Part shown: in pieces, positions 1 through 8,325 of the stretch | Layout of the letters: the number at the start of each line of letters is the position of its first letter | Numbering within the stretch: the stretch's first letter is position 1 | From: 66-474 sp040388785 | Lineage (GTDB): Bacteria > Pseudomonadota > Gammaproteobacteria > Xanthomonadales > Rhodanobacteraceae | Direction of reading: 5' to 3' | Assembly: GCA_040388785.1 (NCBI GenBank) | Contig: JAZKBD010000014.1 | Span: 1 to 64,000 of the forward strand | Length of the DNA: 64,000 bases | Program-made: the position numbers and the translations under genes | The notes under the pieces: generated by a model | Database searches by the model: none | What the model saw: the letters and a program-made list of their open reading frames with translations, nothing else | What the model was told of the DNA's origin: nothing

Positions 1-189
1 CGCGCGCGCGCCGATCGGATGATGATGGCCGCACTTCGGGCAGACCATGAGGTTGCGCTCGAGCTCCGGCCGGTACAGCCCGATACCGCAGCCGGCGCAC
101 TTTTCCCACACGCCTTCCGGCACCTTGCCGCGCGCGGGCGCGCCTTCGGTGCGGATTTTCGGGGTGGTGAGTTTCTGCAACCAGGACAC
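1..189 (-). CDS. accD: Acetyl-CoA carboxylase carboxyltransferase subunit beta (5' end only)
   Basis: This is the N-terminal 63 residues of the beta subunit of acetyl-CoA carboxyltransferase, which with AccA transfers the carboxyl group from biotin to acetyl-CoA to make malonyl-CoA for fatty acid synthesis. The gene runs off the left edge of the window. Reading the minus strand from a GTG at 189 gives a protein starting VSWLQKLTTPKIRTE, followed by the family's zinc ribbon with two visible CxxC pairs (CAGC and CPKC). It follows trpA by about 50 bases, the trpBA-accD order usual in Xanthomonadales and many other gammaproteobacteria. The family match is clear; only the length cannot be judged. 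Confidence 0.93.
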   Translation of the reverse strand, partial: MSWLQKLTTPKIRTEGAPARGKVPEGVWEKCAGCGIGLYRPELERNLMVCPKCGHHHPIGARA

Positions 190-239
190 GAGGAATCCCC
201 CGTCGGATCACAACCGCCAAGGATACACCGCGAGGCCGG

Positions 240-1055
240 TCAGCGCCCGTCCAGCGCCGCCCGGATGGGCGCGAGGAAAGCCGCGGTGCGCTGGCGCGCC
301 TCCGCTGCCGTGCCTGCCCCGGCCAGGACTTCGATCAGCGCCGAGCCGAGGACCACCGCATCCGCGAAGGCCGCGACGGCTTCCGCGCTGGCCGCGTCCT
401 TGATGCCGAAGCCGACCGCGACCGGCACGCTCGCGCGCCGGCGAATGGCACCGACGCGCAAGGCAATGTCCTGCGTTGACAGCTTCGCCGCGCCGGTGAT
501 GCCCGCGAACGACACGTAATACAGATAGCCTTCCGCCATTTCGATGGCACGCGCAAGGCGTCCGTCGGATGTGGTCGGCGCGGCGAGGAGGATGCGTCGC
601 AGGCCCGCATCGCGCAATGGTTGCAACGTTGCGTCTTCCTCGATCGGGCAGTCCACCACCAGCACGCCGTCCACGCCCGCGTCCTTCGCCGCGCGCGCGA
701 AACGTTCGATGCCGTGGATCTCGATCGGATTCAAATAACCCATCAGCACGACGGGCGTTTCCGGATCGCGCGCGCGGAATGCCCGCACCCAGCCCAGGAT
801 GTCTGTGATGCCGACATGGTTGCGCAATGCGCGCTCGTTGGCGTGCTGGATCACCGGACCATCGGCCATCGGATCGGAAAACGGCACGCCGAGTTCGATC
901 AGATCGGCACCGCCTTCGACCAGCGCGTGCATCAGATCAACCGTCGCATCCGGAATCGGATCGCCCGCGGTGATGAACGGAACCAGCGCGGTGCGAGCCT
1001 GCTTGCGAAGCTCGGCAAAACGCCGGCCAACCCGATCGCCGAGTCCCGCATTCAT
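240..1055 (-). CDS. trpA: Tryptophan synthase alpha chain
   Basis: The alpha subunit cleaves indole-3-glycerol phosphate to indole and glyceraldehyde-3-phosphate and channels indole to TrpB. The 271-residue product is a normal-length TIM barrel. The two catalytic acids are visible as E54 and D65 in the stretch IELGVPFSDPMADGP, with the same spacing as Glu49/Asp60 of the Salmonella enzyme. The ATG at 1055 overlaps the trpB stop codon as ATGA, so the two are probably translationally coupled. The open frame continues upstream across trpB in another frame, but MNAGLGDRVG is the family-like N-terminus. Confidence 0.97.
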   Translation of the reverse strand: MNAGLGDRVGRRFAELRKQARTALVPFITAGDPIPDATVDLMHALVEGGADLIELGVPFSDPMADGPVIQHANERALRNHVGITDILGWVRAFRARDPETPVVLMGYLNPIEIHGIERFARAAKDAGVDGVLVVDCPIEEDATLQPLRDAGLRRILLAAPTTSDGRLARAIEMAEGYLYYVSFAGITGAAKLSTQDIALRVGAIRRRASVPVAVGFGIKDAASAEAVAAFADAVVLGSALIEVLAGAGTAAEARQRTAAFLAPIRAALDGR

Positions 1056-2260
1056 AGCTCGATGTGCTCCCGCTTGGCGATCGTGTGCACGTCCTTGTCG
1101 CCGCGGCCGGACAGGTTGCACAGGATCAGCTTGTCTCTCGGCATTTCGCGCGCGAGCTTGATCGCCTGCGCGACCGCGTGGCTGGATTCCAGCGCCGGCA
1201 GGATGCCTTCGGTTTCGCACAGCAAGTGGAACGCGGCCAGCGCTTCGTCGTCGGTGATGCCGACGTATTCCGCGCGGCCGGTGTCTTTCAGGAATGCGTG
1301 CTCGGGACCGACGCCGGGATAGTCGAGTCCCGCCGACACCGAATGTGTCTCGGTGATCTGGCCATCGTCGTCGCACAATACGTAGGTGCGGTTGCCGTGC
1401 AGCACGCCGGGACGGCCGGCCGCCAGCGAGGCCGCATGGTGGCCCGTCGCGATGCCCTCGCCCGCGGCTTCCGCACCGACGATGCGCACGCCGCGATCGT
1501 TCAGGAATGCATGGAACAAGCCCAGCGCGTTCGATCCGCCGCCCACGCACGCCGTAAGCACGTCGGGCAAGCGTCCGCATTGTTCCAGCATCTGCGCGCG
1601 CGCTTCGCGCCCGACCACCGCGTTGAAGTCGCGCACCATCATCGGATACGGGTGCGGTCCCGCAACGGTGCCGATGATGTAGAACGTGTCGGCGACATTG
1701 GTCACCCAGTCGCGCAGTGCCTCGTTCAGCGCATCCTTCAATGTTTGCGAACCGGACGTCACTGGAATCACTTCGGCACCCAGCAACTTCATCCTGTACA
1801 CGTTGATCTTCTGGCGCTCGATGTCGACCGCGCCCATGTACACCACGCACTGCATGCCGAAACGCGCGCACACGGTGGCGGTGGCGACGCCGTGTTGGCC
1901 CGCGCCGGTTTCCGCGATGATCCGCTGCTTGCCCATCGCGCGCGCCACCAGCGCCTGGCCGATGGTGTTGTTGATCTTGTGCGCGCCGGTGTGGTTCAGG
2001 TCCTCGCGCTTCAGCAGGATCTGCGCGCCGCCGATTTTTTCCGACAGGCGCTTGGCGTGATAGATCGGCGACGGACGACCGACGTAGTGTTTCAGGTCGT
2101 CGGCGAACTCGCGCTGGAATTCCGGATCGTCGCGCAGCCGCGTGTACGCGGCGGTCAATTCCTCCAGCGGCGCGATCAGCGTTTCCGCGACGAAGCTGCC
2201 GCCGTAGGCGCCGAAGCGGCCGTGTTCGTCGGGGAAGGCGTGGTAGTCGATGTCTTTCAT
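1052..2260 (-). CDS. trpB: Tryptophan synthase beta chain
   Basis: This PLP enzyme condenses indole with serine to form tryptophan. The 402-residue protein contains the PLP-lysine motif HTGAHKINN and the glycine-rich phosphate loop GGGSNA. I chose the ATG at 2260 (MKDIDYHAFPDEHGRFGAYGG), the family N-terminus. The frame stays open upstream to 2374, but those extra residues (FSAKNAKNARK) are translated from a dispersed intergenic palindrome and are not part of the enzyme. The stop overlaps the trpA start. The upstream gene is a cupin-like oxygenase, with trpF further upstream, so the trp genes are arranged as trpF-(oxygenase)-trpB-trpA. Confidence 0.97.
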   Translation of the reverse strand: MKDIDYHAFPDEHGRFGAYGGSFVAETLIAPLEELTAAYTRLRDDPEFQREFADDLKHYVGRPSPIYHAKRLSEKIGGAQILLKREDLNHTGAHKINNTIGQALVARAMGKQRIIAETGAGQHGVATATVCARFGMQCVVYMGAVDIERQKINVYRMKLLGAEVIPVTSGSQTLKDALNEALRDWVTNVADTFYIIGTVAGPHPYPMMVRDFNAVVGREARAQMLEQCGRLPDVLTACVGGGSNALGLFHAFLNDRGVRIVGAEAAGEGIATGHHAASLAAGRPGVLHGNRTYVLCDDDGQITETHSVSAGLDYPGVGPEHAFLKDTGRAEYVGITDDEALAAFHLLCETEGILPALESSHAVAQAIKLAREMPRDKLILCNLSGRGDKDVHTIAKREHIEL

Positions 2261-2270
2261 GCGTACCTGA

Positions 2271-2372
2271 TCAAAAGCTTGTTGTCCGCAAAGGACGCGA
2301 AACGCGCGAAGAAAAGCATTCTGATTTGCCTTCCTCGCGTTCTTTGCGTTCTTCGCGGAAAAGGATTTCTGC
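2271..2372. repeat. Intergenic palindromic repeat, family 1, copy A
   Basis: An imperfect inverted repeat fills the gap between the cupin-like gene and trpB. The left arm contains TCCGCAAAGGACGC and the right arm GCGTTCTTCGCGGA, with an AT-richer centre. Near-identical elements lie at 4051-4147 and 30478-30590. Read through in frame it gives the recognisable false peptide SAKNAKNARK. It would form a long hairpin in the mRNA between two genes of one operon. Confidence 0.8.
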
Positions 2373-2389
2373 ACTACTTGCGCTGGACC

Positions 2390-3409
2390 TCAAAGGTTCT
2401 GCCGCGCGCCCTGCTTCAACTGTTCGACGGTCTCGGCGCTCAGCGGACCGAGTACGCCGCGGCGCGGTTCGGGAATGTGCGCGGCGGGATCATTGTCGCC
2501 GAACACGTAGTAGTCCAGGAGGTTGCGCCACGCGGCACGCTGCTCGGCCGGCAACGCGCGGAACGCAAGCAGGCAGTGGTACAGCGCGGCGCGCGCATGG
2601 CCGCTGGCGTAACCCGGCACGTCGACCGGATTCCACCAGTAATTCACCAGCGCGTTCAACTGTTCCAGTGACTCGACGTGGTGCCACCACAAGGGCGGAA
2701 TGTAGATCGCGTCGCCCTCGTCCAGCTCGGCCGATTGCGCCACGGCCAACGCAAGCTTGAGGCGCGGGTAACGCGGATCGTCGGGGCGATCCAGCCGTGC
2801 CATGCTGATCGCGGCGCCGGTCGGCGCCCAGTCGAGCGGACCGACGTACAGGTTCGGCAACTGTTCGGGCGGGAACAGCGTGAACCGGCGCGTGCCGCAC
2901 ACCACGCAGGCGATGTTCTGCTGCGAATCGAAATGCGTCGGCGTGACGGTGCGGTTACCCATCCACAGGCGCGGCTCGATCCGCGGATCGAGGAACGGCA
3001 GCGTGTGGTCCGCCAGCAATCCGGGCAGGCATTCGCGCAGCGGCACGCTCTGGATCACCAGCCCCGGCGCATGCGGGCGCTGGCTGTAACCGGCCAGCCG
3101 CTGCAGACCCAGCGTGATGGGCACCTTGAAATGCTGGTAGTTGAAATCGGCCATGTCCGGCATGTAGCCAATGACCCCGTCCGCATCCGGCGCGATCAGC
3201 AGCGTGGTGACGTCGGCGCCGTTGTCGAGTTCCGCCAGCCTTTGCGCAAATGCGGTATCCGATTGCCGCGCGAGCTTCACGATCGGCCAGTCGCGCACCA
3301 GCCCGCGGATCACCCGCGGTTTGCCGCGCGCGACCGCGGCGGTAAGATCGAAGTCGCGCGGCACGCATTCCTCGAGCGGCGCGGCTTGCGGTGCGATGGA
3401 TGTGTTCAT
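2390..3409 (-). CDS. Cupin-like (JmjC-type, Cupin_8) oxygenase family protein
   Basis: The 339-residue product looks like an Fe(II)/2-oxoglutarate-dependent oxygenase of the cupin_8/JmjC-like family. The iron-binding HxD is visible in TPTHFDSQQNIACVV and the distal His in the PPLWWHHVESL strand; between them lies the typical RFTLFPPEQLPNLY segment. Its substrate cannot be told from sequence; relatives hydroxylate proteins, tRNA or small molecules. The ATG at 3409 overlaps the trpF stop as ATGA, and trpB follows 129 bases downstream, so it is co-transcribed with tryptophan genes. A role tied to tryptophan is only suggested by position. No signal peptide is seen. Confidence 0.85.
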   Translation of the reverse strand: MNTSIAPQAAPLEECVPRDFDLTAAVARGKPRVIRGLVRDWPIVKLARQSDTAFAQRLAELDNGADVTTLLIAPDADGVIGYMPDMADFNYQHFKVPITLGLQRLAGYSQRPHAPGLVIQSVPLRECLPGLLADHTLPFLDPRIEPRLWMGNRTVTPTHFDSQQNIACVVCGTRRFTLFPPEQLPNLYVGPLDWAPTGAAISMARLDRPDDPRYPRLKLALAVAQSAELDEGDAIYIPPLWWHHVESLEQLNALVNYWWNPVDVPGYASGHARAALYHCLLAFRALPAEQRAAWRNLLDYYVFGDNDPAAHIPEPRRGVLGPLSAETVEQLKQGARQNL

Positions 3410-4041
3410 TGCAGCTCCGCATCGGCAGCGCGCACGGCCGCGAAGAACGCGCGCAGCTTCGCAGCGTCCTTGATGCCGGGCGATGCTTCCACGCCGCTGG
3501 CGAGATCGACCGCCCACGGCCGCACACTGCGGATTGCGTCGCCCACGTTTTCGGGATTCAAACCGCCGGCAAGGATGACCGGCCGGCCAAGATCGCGCGG
3601 AATCCGCGACCAGTCGAAGGTCTTGCCGCGCCCACCCTGCTGGCCGGGCGGATGGCCGTCCAGCACGAAACCCGATGCACGCGGATGCGACTTTGCGATC
3701 GCACGCACGTTGACATCGCCATCCATGCCGATCGCTTTCGTGTAGCGCACGCCGAACGACTCGCAGAACGCGGCGTCTTCCAGCCCGTGGAATTGCACGC
3801 AGTCCGGCCGCACGCCATCGATGATCGCGCGCACGCGTTCGGCTGCAAGATCGTGCGACAGCACCACCGCATCCACGAACGCCGGCAGCAGCTCGCGGAT
3901 CGCGCGCGCCCGCTCGATCGACACGCCGCGCGGGCTGCTCGGCGTCATCACGATGCCGATCGCATCGGCGCCCAGTTCGCATGCGAGCAACGCATCCTCG
4001 ACGCGGGTGACGCCGCAGATTTTTACGCGGGTTCGATTCAT
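3406..4041 (-). CDS. trpF: N-(5'-phosphoribosyl)anthranilate isomerase
   Basis: This enzyme carries out the third step of tryptophan synthesis, the Amadori rearrangement of phosphoribosylanthranilate. The 211-residue TIM-barrel protein begins MNRTRVKICGVTR, with the conserved VKICG containing the catalytic cysteine. It also contains QFHG and LAGGLNPENV, with DLASGVE near the C-terminus; all are PRAI hallmarks. An upstream ATG at 4083 is in frame but lies in a repeat, so 4041 is preferred. The stop codon overlaps the start of the cupin-like gene. As in other proteobacteria TrpF is a separate protein, not fused to TrpC. Confidence 0.97.
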   Translation of the reverse strand: MNRTRVKICGVTRVEDALLACELGADAIGIVMTPSSPRGVSIERARAIRELLPAFVDAVVLSHDLAAERVRAIIDGVRPDCVQFHGLEDAAFCESFGVRYTKAIGMDGDVNVRAIAKSHPRASGFVLDGHPPGQQGGRGKTFDWSRIPRDLGRPVILAGGLNPENVGDAIRSVRPWAVDLASGVEASPGIKDAAKLRAFFAAVRAADAELQ

Positions 4042-4050
4042 GGGTTTTGA

Positions 4051-4147
4051 AGCATTTTTCCGCGAAGGACGCAAAGGACGCAAAGAAAGAAAAAATCTGC
4101 CTTAACTTCCTTTGCGTATTTCGCGCTCTTTGCGGACGGCTGTTTTG
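4051..4147. repeat. Intergenic palindromic repeat, family 1, copy B
   Basis: This is the second copy of the palindrome seen at 2271 and 30478. The arms TCCGCGAAGGACGC and GCGCTCTTTGCGGA face each other across about 50 bases that include a run of A and G (AAAGAAAGAAAAAA). It fills almost the whole space between the truA stop and the trpF start. Confidence 0.8.
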
Positions 4148-4149
4148 CT

Positions 4150-4917
4150 CTACATGGATACGTCAGGCGGAAGCTGCCATTCTGCCGGATAACGCGGCCC
4201 CAGGAAGGTCAAGCCTTGCGGCATCGCGGTGATGCCCGCCACGTTGCGGTCGCGCGCCGCCAGCAGTTCCGCGATCCATTCGACGGGCCGCTCGCCGCGC
4301 CCGACTTCCAGCAGCGAACCCACGATGTTGCGCACCATGTGGTGCAGGAAGGCGTTGGCCTCGATCTCGACGATCACCTGTTCGCCCTCGCGGCGCACGC
4401 TCAAGGCAATGACGTTGCGTCGTGCGTGGCTCGCTTGGCAGGACACCGCGCGGAACGAAGAAAAATCCTGTTCGCCGAGCAGGACTTGCGCCGCGGCGTG
4501 CATCGCGTCGGCATCCAGCGGCACGCGTTCCCAGGAAAGGAATCGCGCGTCCAGCGCGGGACGTGTCGGCCGGTTGAGGATCGCGTAACGATAGCGCCGC
4601 GCGCGCGCGGAAAAGCGCGCGTGGAAATCATCGGGCATCGCACGCGCCCACAGCACCGCGACGGCACGCGGCAGGCGCGTGGTCGTGCCCAGCACCCAGG
4701 CGCGCGGTTCGCGCACCGCATGCGTATTGAAATGCACCACCTGGCAGCGCGCGTGCACGCCGGCGTCGGTGCGGCCCGCACAGGTGACTTCGACGGGATG
4801 ATCGGCGACGAACGCCAGCGCGCCTTCGACTTCGGCCTGCACGCTCGGGCCGTGCGCCAGCCGCTGCCAACCGAAGAAATCGGTGCCGTCGTATTCGATA
4901 CCCAGCGCGACGCGCAT
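4150..4917 (-). CDS. truA: tRNA pseudouridine(38-40) synthase
   Basis: TruA converts uridines 38-40 in the anticodon arm of many tRNAs to pseudouridine. The 255-residue protein has the family signature AGRTDAGVHA with the catalytic aspartate at D51, and the FHARFSARARRYRYAI stretch typical of the fold. The start lies 8 bases after the fimV stop, so it is in the fimV operon. Repeat copy B and trpF follow downstream. Confidence 0.97.
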   Translation of the reverse strand: MRVALGIEYDGTDFFGWQRLAHGPSVQAEVEGALAFVADHPVEVTCAGRTDAGVHARCQVVHFNTHAVREPRAWVLGTTTRLPRAVAVLWARAMPDDFHARFSARARRYRYAILNRPTRPALDARFLSWERVPLDADAMHAAAQVLLGEQDFSSFRAVSCQASHARRNVIALSVRREGEQVIVEIEANAFLHHMVRNIVGSLLEVGRGERPVEWIAELLAARDRNVAGITAMPQGLTFLGPRYPAEWQLPPDVSM

Positions 4918-4925
4918 CGCGCCCG

Positions 4926-6818
4926 TCAGGCCTCGACGTCCGCGAGCAGCCGCTTGGCTTCGTCCTTCTGCGTCTGCGTGCCTTCCTCGAGCACTTCCTC
5001 CAGCATCGCGCGGGCGCCGACCGGATCGCCCATGTCCAGATAGGCACGCGCGAGATCGAGCTTGGTATCGACCGGATCGTCGATGTAGGAATCGTCACCC
5101 GGCAAGGCGGCGGCCGATGCGCCCGCGACGGCAGGCGCGGGTTCGACCGGTGCGTGCAAAGGCTCGACCGGAGCCCGGGCCGCGGGCTCGCGCAGCGCGG
5201 CGAGACCGTACGGATCGTCGTCCATCGCGGTTTCAGGCTCGGCCGCGTGCACGTGCATCTCGTCGGAAACAGTCTCGACCGGCGCTTGCCCGGCGACCGC
5301 TTCCTGCTCATCGGTGAACGGCTCGGCCGCGCGCGGCGAAAGATCATCCGGATCGGTCAGCGGACCGCGCGACGGCCCTTCCAGCGCCGCACGGCGACGC
5401 CGGCCCGACAGGCCCAGCGCGATCAGCAGCAGCACGATTACGCCCGCGATCACCCACGCCAGCGGGCGCGTGTACCAGGGCGTCGCGGGAGGCGTTGCGG
5501 ATTTGGTGGCCGGCTGCTTCGCAGCGGCGGATGCTGCGGCCGCCGGCGCCGCGCGCGCACCGGCCGCGGCGGAACTCGCGCCGGGCGTGGTGCGCGATTG
5601 CACCGCGGCCAGCTTGCGCTGCAATTCGGCGACCGTCGCATCCTTCAGGCTCAACAGCTTGTCGCTCTTGGCGGAAATGTCCTTGAGGCTGTGGACGCGC
5701 GATTCCAGATCGGAATTCGACTGATCCAGGCTGACCAGGGTATCGCGGTTGGCGCGCAACTGCTGCTGCAGATCGGCCACGGTCGCCGTGCCGGTGCCGC
5801 CCGCCACGCCCGCCCGGCTGTGGGTGCCGCCTGCGCCGCTGGTTGGCGGCGCCAACGTCAGGTGATCGGATGCCGCCGGTGCATGTTCGGGCTTGGGCGC
5901 GGCGTTCGCCGCCGCCTGCGCAGCCGTGCCCTCGACCTCTGTCGCAGGATGCGGTTTCGTGGCGCGCCATGATTCATACTGACGGTGCACTTCGGCGACC
6001 GCGGCCGTCGCGCTGCGCTGGTCGATCACGTCGCGCGTGGGAATGCGCAGGATCGCGCCGGCCTTGAGATTGTTGATGTTGTGCTTGAAGAACGCATCGG
6101 GATTGGCGGCCTGCAAGGCCAGCATCATCTGGTCGACATTGGCGCCCGAATTCTTGGCCACGTCATTCGCGATGCCGTACAAGGTGTCGCCGCGCTTGAC
6201 CTCGAGCTGGCTAGGCGATTGCGGTGACGGCGCCTGCGGTGCGGCGGGCTGTGCGTTTTGCTGCGGCACGGGCACGGGTTGCGCGGCCGGTGCTGGCGCG
6301 GATGGCGGCGGCTGCGGGAATTCCGAAGGCGGCGGCAGCTCCGCCGGTTGGGTTGCCATCGCGCTCGCCGGAGCTGCATTCGGCACCGGGACCGGCGCCG
6401 CCTGCACGGCGGGCGCGGGCGCCGCGATCACCGGGTTCAACAGCACCACGAATTCGCGCACCTGCTTGCCTTCGCGCGTATTCACCTGGACCAGGAAATC
6501 GAGGTACGGATCGGTGATCGGCTGGCTGCTGGTGACGAGAATCAGCTTCTGGCCGTTGTTGTCGGTGACGACGTGGAACTGCAGCGTCTGGTCGGTCGGC
6601 GTGATTTGCAGGCCGGCGCGCGCGAAATCATCCGCTGGCGCCAGGCCGACGGTGAGGCCTTCGAGTTCGGTGAGGTTCTTCGGCTGCAGCGGAATCGCCG
6701 CGACCAGCGGCTGGTTCAGCGTGGACTTCACCTGGATTTCGCCGAGCTGCAAGGCAAGCGCGGGGAGTGCCGTGGCGGTCAGCAATGCGGCACAGGCAAT
6801 ACGAAGTTTCGACTTCAT
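4926..6818 (-). CDS. fimV: FimV/HubP-family peptidoglycan-binding polar protein
   Basis: FimV proteins span the inner membrane, bind peptidoglycan, and organise type IV pilus assembly and polar c-di-GMP/cAMP signalling. The 630-residue product has a signal peptide (to about residue 22), the FimV N-terminal domain (LGEIQVKSTLNQPL), a LysM domain beginning KRGDTLYGIANDVAKNSG around residue 210, a Pro/Ala-rich linker and a coiled coil. A transmembrane helix (PLAWVIAGVIVLLLIALGL) follows near residue 450, then an acidic cytoplasmic tail ending in the FimV C-terminal TPR-like motif (LDLARAYLDMGDPVGARAML). It is shorter than the 900-residue Pseudomonas FimV, mostly in the acidic cytoplasmic region. 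FimX at 33.9 kb belongs to the same pilus system. Confidence 0.93.
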   Translation of the reverse strand: MKSKLRIACAALLTATALPALALQLGEIQVKSTLNQPLVAAIPLQPKNLTELEGLTVGLAPADDFARAGLQITPTDQTLQFHVVTDNNGQKLILVTSSQPITDPYLDFLVQVNTREGKQVREFVVLLNPVIAAPAPAVQAAPVPVPNAAPASAMATQPAELPPPSEFPQPPPSAPAPAAQPVPVPQQNAQPAAPQAPSPQSPSQLEVKRGDTLYGIANDVAKNSGANVDQMMLALQAANPDAFFKHNINNLKAGAILRIPTRDVIDQRSATAAVAEVHRQYESWRATKPHPATEVEGTAAQAAANAAPKPEHAPAASDHLTLAPPTSGAGGTHSRAGVAGGTGTATVADLQQQLRANRDTLVSLDQSNSDLESRVHSLKDISAKSDKLLSLKDATVAELQRKLAAVQSRTTPGASSAAAGARAAPAAAASAAAKQPATKSATPPATPWYTRPLAWVIAGVIVLLLIALGLSGRRRRAALEGPSRGPLTDPDDLSPRAAEPFTDEQEAVAGQAPVETVSDEMHVHAAEPETAMDDDPYGLAALREPAARAPVEPLHAPVEPAPAVAGASAAALPGDDSYIDDPVDTKLDLARAYLDMGDPVGARAMLEEVLEEGTQTQKDEAKRLLADVEA

Positions 6819-6920
6819 GACATGACCCCCGGCGAGCGAACACGCGGGTCGGTTCAGCGCAGGGCCCGCGCGAGCGCAAGGGTATTGCAGAAACGGCCAA
6901 TCACCAAGTCCGCCGCCCGA

Positions 6921-7244
6921 TCAGGGCCGGTGCCCGGCGGTGTCCGCGGAAGCCGGCACGCCGGCGGCCTGCAGCTTCCGCTGCAATGCCGCGATTTCGG
7001 CATCGCGCGCCTGCAACTGTTTTCCGCGCGCGGCGTTCTGCTGTTCCATCTGCGATACCTGCGCCTGCAACGTGGCGTTCTGCGCACGCGCCGCCGCAAT
7101 CTTCGCCTCCGAATCCTTCACCTGCGCCTGCAGGCTGGCCTTGGTCTCGGCGTGGCGGGCTGGCGGCGTGGCCATCGAGGCCGCCGCGGCGCCCAGCAGC
7201 ACTGCAACGATCATCGCGTTTCGCAAAATCGCATTCCTCGACAT
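6921..7244 (-). CDS. Small exported coiled-coil protein, unknown function
   Basis: I do not recognise a named family. The 107-residue product has a signal peptide (NAMIVAVLLGAAAASMA) followed by a single heptad-rich helix (QAQVKDSEAKIAAARAQNATLQAQVSQ and onward), so a periplasmic coiled coil is likely. It lies between asd and fimV on the same strand, about 100 bases upstream of fimV. The FimV stem also contains a coiled coil, so an accessory role with FimV is possible but unproven. Start at 7244 (MSRNAILRNAM). Confidence 0.6.
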   Translation of the reverse strand: MSRNAILRNAMIVAVLLGAAAASMATPPARHAETKASLQAQVKDSEAKIAAARAQNATLQAQVSQMEQQNAARGKQLQARDAEIAALQRKLQAAGVPASADTAGHRP

Positions 7245-7266
7245 GGCCGTCTCCCCGCCCGCACGT

Positions 7267-8295
7267 TCAAAGATAATCGCGGATCAGTATCTCCGCGATC
7301 TGCACCGCGTTCAACGCCGCGCCCTTGCGGATGTTGTCGGAGACGATCCACAGGTCGAGCCCGTTCGGGTGCGAGATGTCGTCGCGCATGCGGCCGACGA
7401 ACACGGGATCCTTGCCCGCGGCGTGGCCGACCGGCGTCGGATAGCCCGCAGGCTTGCGCTCGTCCACCACCACCACGCCTTCGGCCTCTTCCAGCAACGC
7501 GCGCGCGGCGGCGGCGTCGATCTTCTCGCGCGTCTCGATGTGCACCGCCTCGGAATGGCCGTAGAACACCGGCACGCGCACGCAGGTCGGGTTCACCTGG
7601 ATCGAATCGTCCTCCAGGATCTTGCGCGTCTCCCACACCATCTTCATTTCTTCCTTGGTGTAGCCGTTGTCGAGGAAGACGTCGATGTGCGGGATGACGT
7701 TGAACGCGATCTGCACCGGAAACTTGTCAGGTTCCACGCCGTGGAAGTTCAGCAGATCGGCGGCTTGCCGCCCGAGTTCTTCCATGCCCGAACGCCCCGC
7801 GCCGGAAACCGACTGATACGTCGCGACGTTGATGCGTTCGATGCCCGCGGCGCGGTGGATCGGCGCCAGCGCCACCAGCATCTGCATGGTCGAACAATTG
7901 GGATTGGCGATGATGTTGCGGTTGGTGTATTCGGCGATCGCGTGCGGATTGACCTCGCTGACGACCAGCGGCACGTCGTCCACGTAGCGGAATTCCGAGG
8001 TGTTGTCGATCACCACCGCGCCGGCCGCGGCGGCGCGTGGCGCGTGCTCGCGGCTCACCGAACCGCCGGCCGAGAAGAACGCGATGTCGATGCCTGCAAA
8101 GTCGTATTTCGCCAGTTCGCGCACCGTGACCTGCTTGCCGCCGAATCCCAGCGTCTCGCCCGCCGAGCGCTCGCTGGCCAGCGGCACCAATTCGCCGACC
8201 GGGAATTCACGCTCTCCCAAGATGGCCAACAAGGCCTCGCCCACCGCACCGGTGGCGCCGACCATCGCGATGTTGTAACGCTCTTGCCTGCTCAA
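7267..8295 (-). CDS. asd: Aspartate-semialdehyde dehydrogenase
   Basis: Asd reduces aspartyl phosphate to aspartate semialdehyde with NADPH, the branch point to lysine/diaminopimelate, threonine and methionine. The 342-residue product has the nucleotide-binding loop GATGAVGEALL at the N-terminus and the catalytic cysteine C134 in NPNCSTMQM; HIETREKID carries further active-site residues. Chorismate synthase lies 30 bases upstream on the same strand. The asd-fimV-truA order is characteristic of gammaproteobacteria. Confidence 0.97.
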   Translation of the reverse strand: MSRQERYNIAMVGATGAVGEALLAILGEREFPVGELVPLASERSAGETLGFGGKQVTVRELAKYDFAGIDIAFFSAGGSVSREHAPRAAAAGAVVIDNTSEFRYVDDVPLVVSEVNPHAIAEYTNRNIIANPNCSTMQMLVALAPIHRAAGIERINVATYQSVSGAGRSGMEELGRQAADLLNFHGVEPDKFPVQIAFNVIPHIDVFLDNGYTKEEMKMVWETRKILEDDSIQVNPTCVRVPVFYGHSEAVHIETREKIDAAAARALLEEAEGVVVVDERKPAGYPTPVGHAAGKDPVFVGRMRDDISHPNGLDLWIVSDNIRKGAALNAVQIAEILIRDYL

Positions 8296-8325
8296 GGATT
8301 CATCCTTCCAATCAAGTTTGGCGCG

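Noticed and set aside
1056..1871. A longer TrpA reading upward into trpB
   Set aside because: The upstream 270 codons are an out-of-frame reading of trpB and lack TrpA similarity.
2261..2374. A 38-residue N-terminal extension of TrpB
   Set aside because: The extension is translated from repeat family 1, which gives the same SAKNAK-type peptide at other junctions; the family N-terminus begins at 2260.
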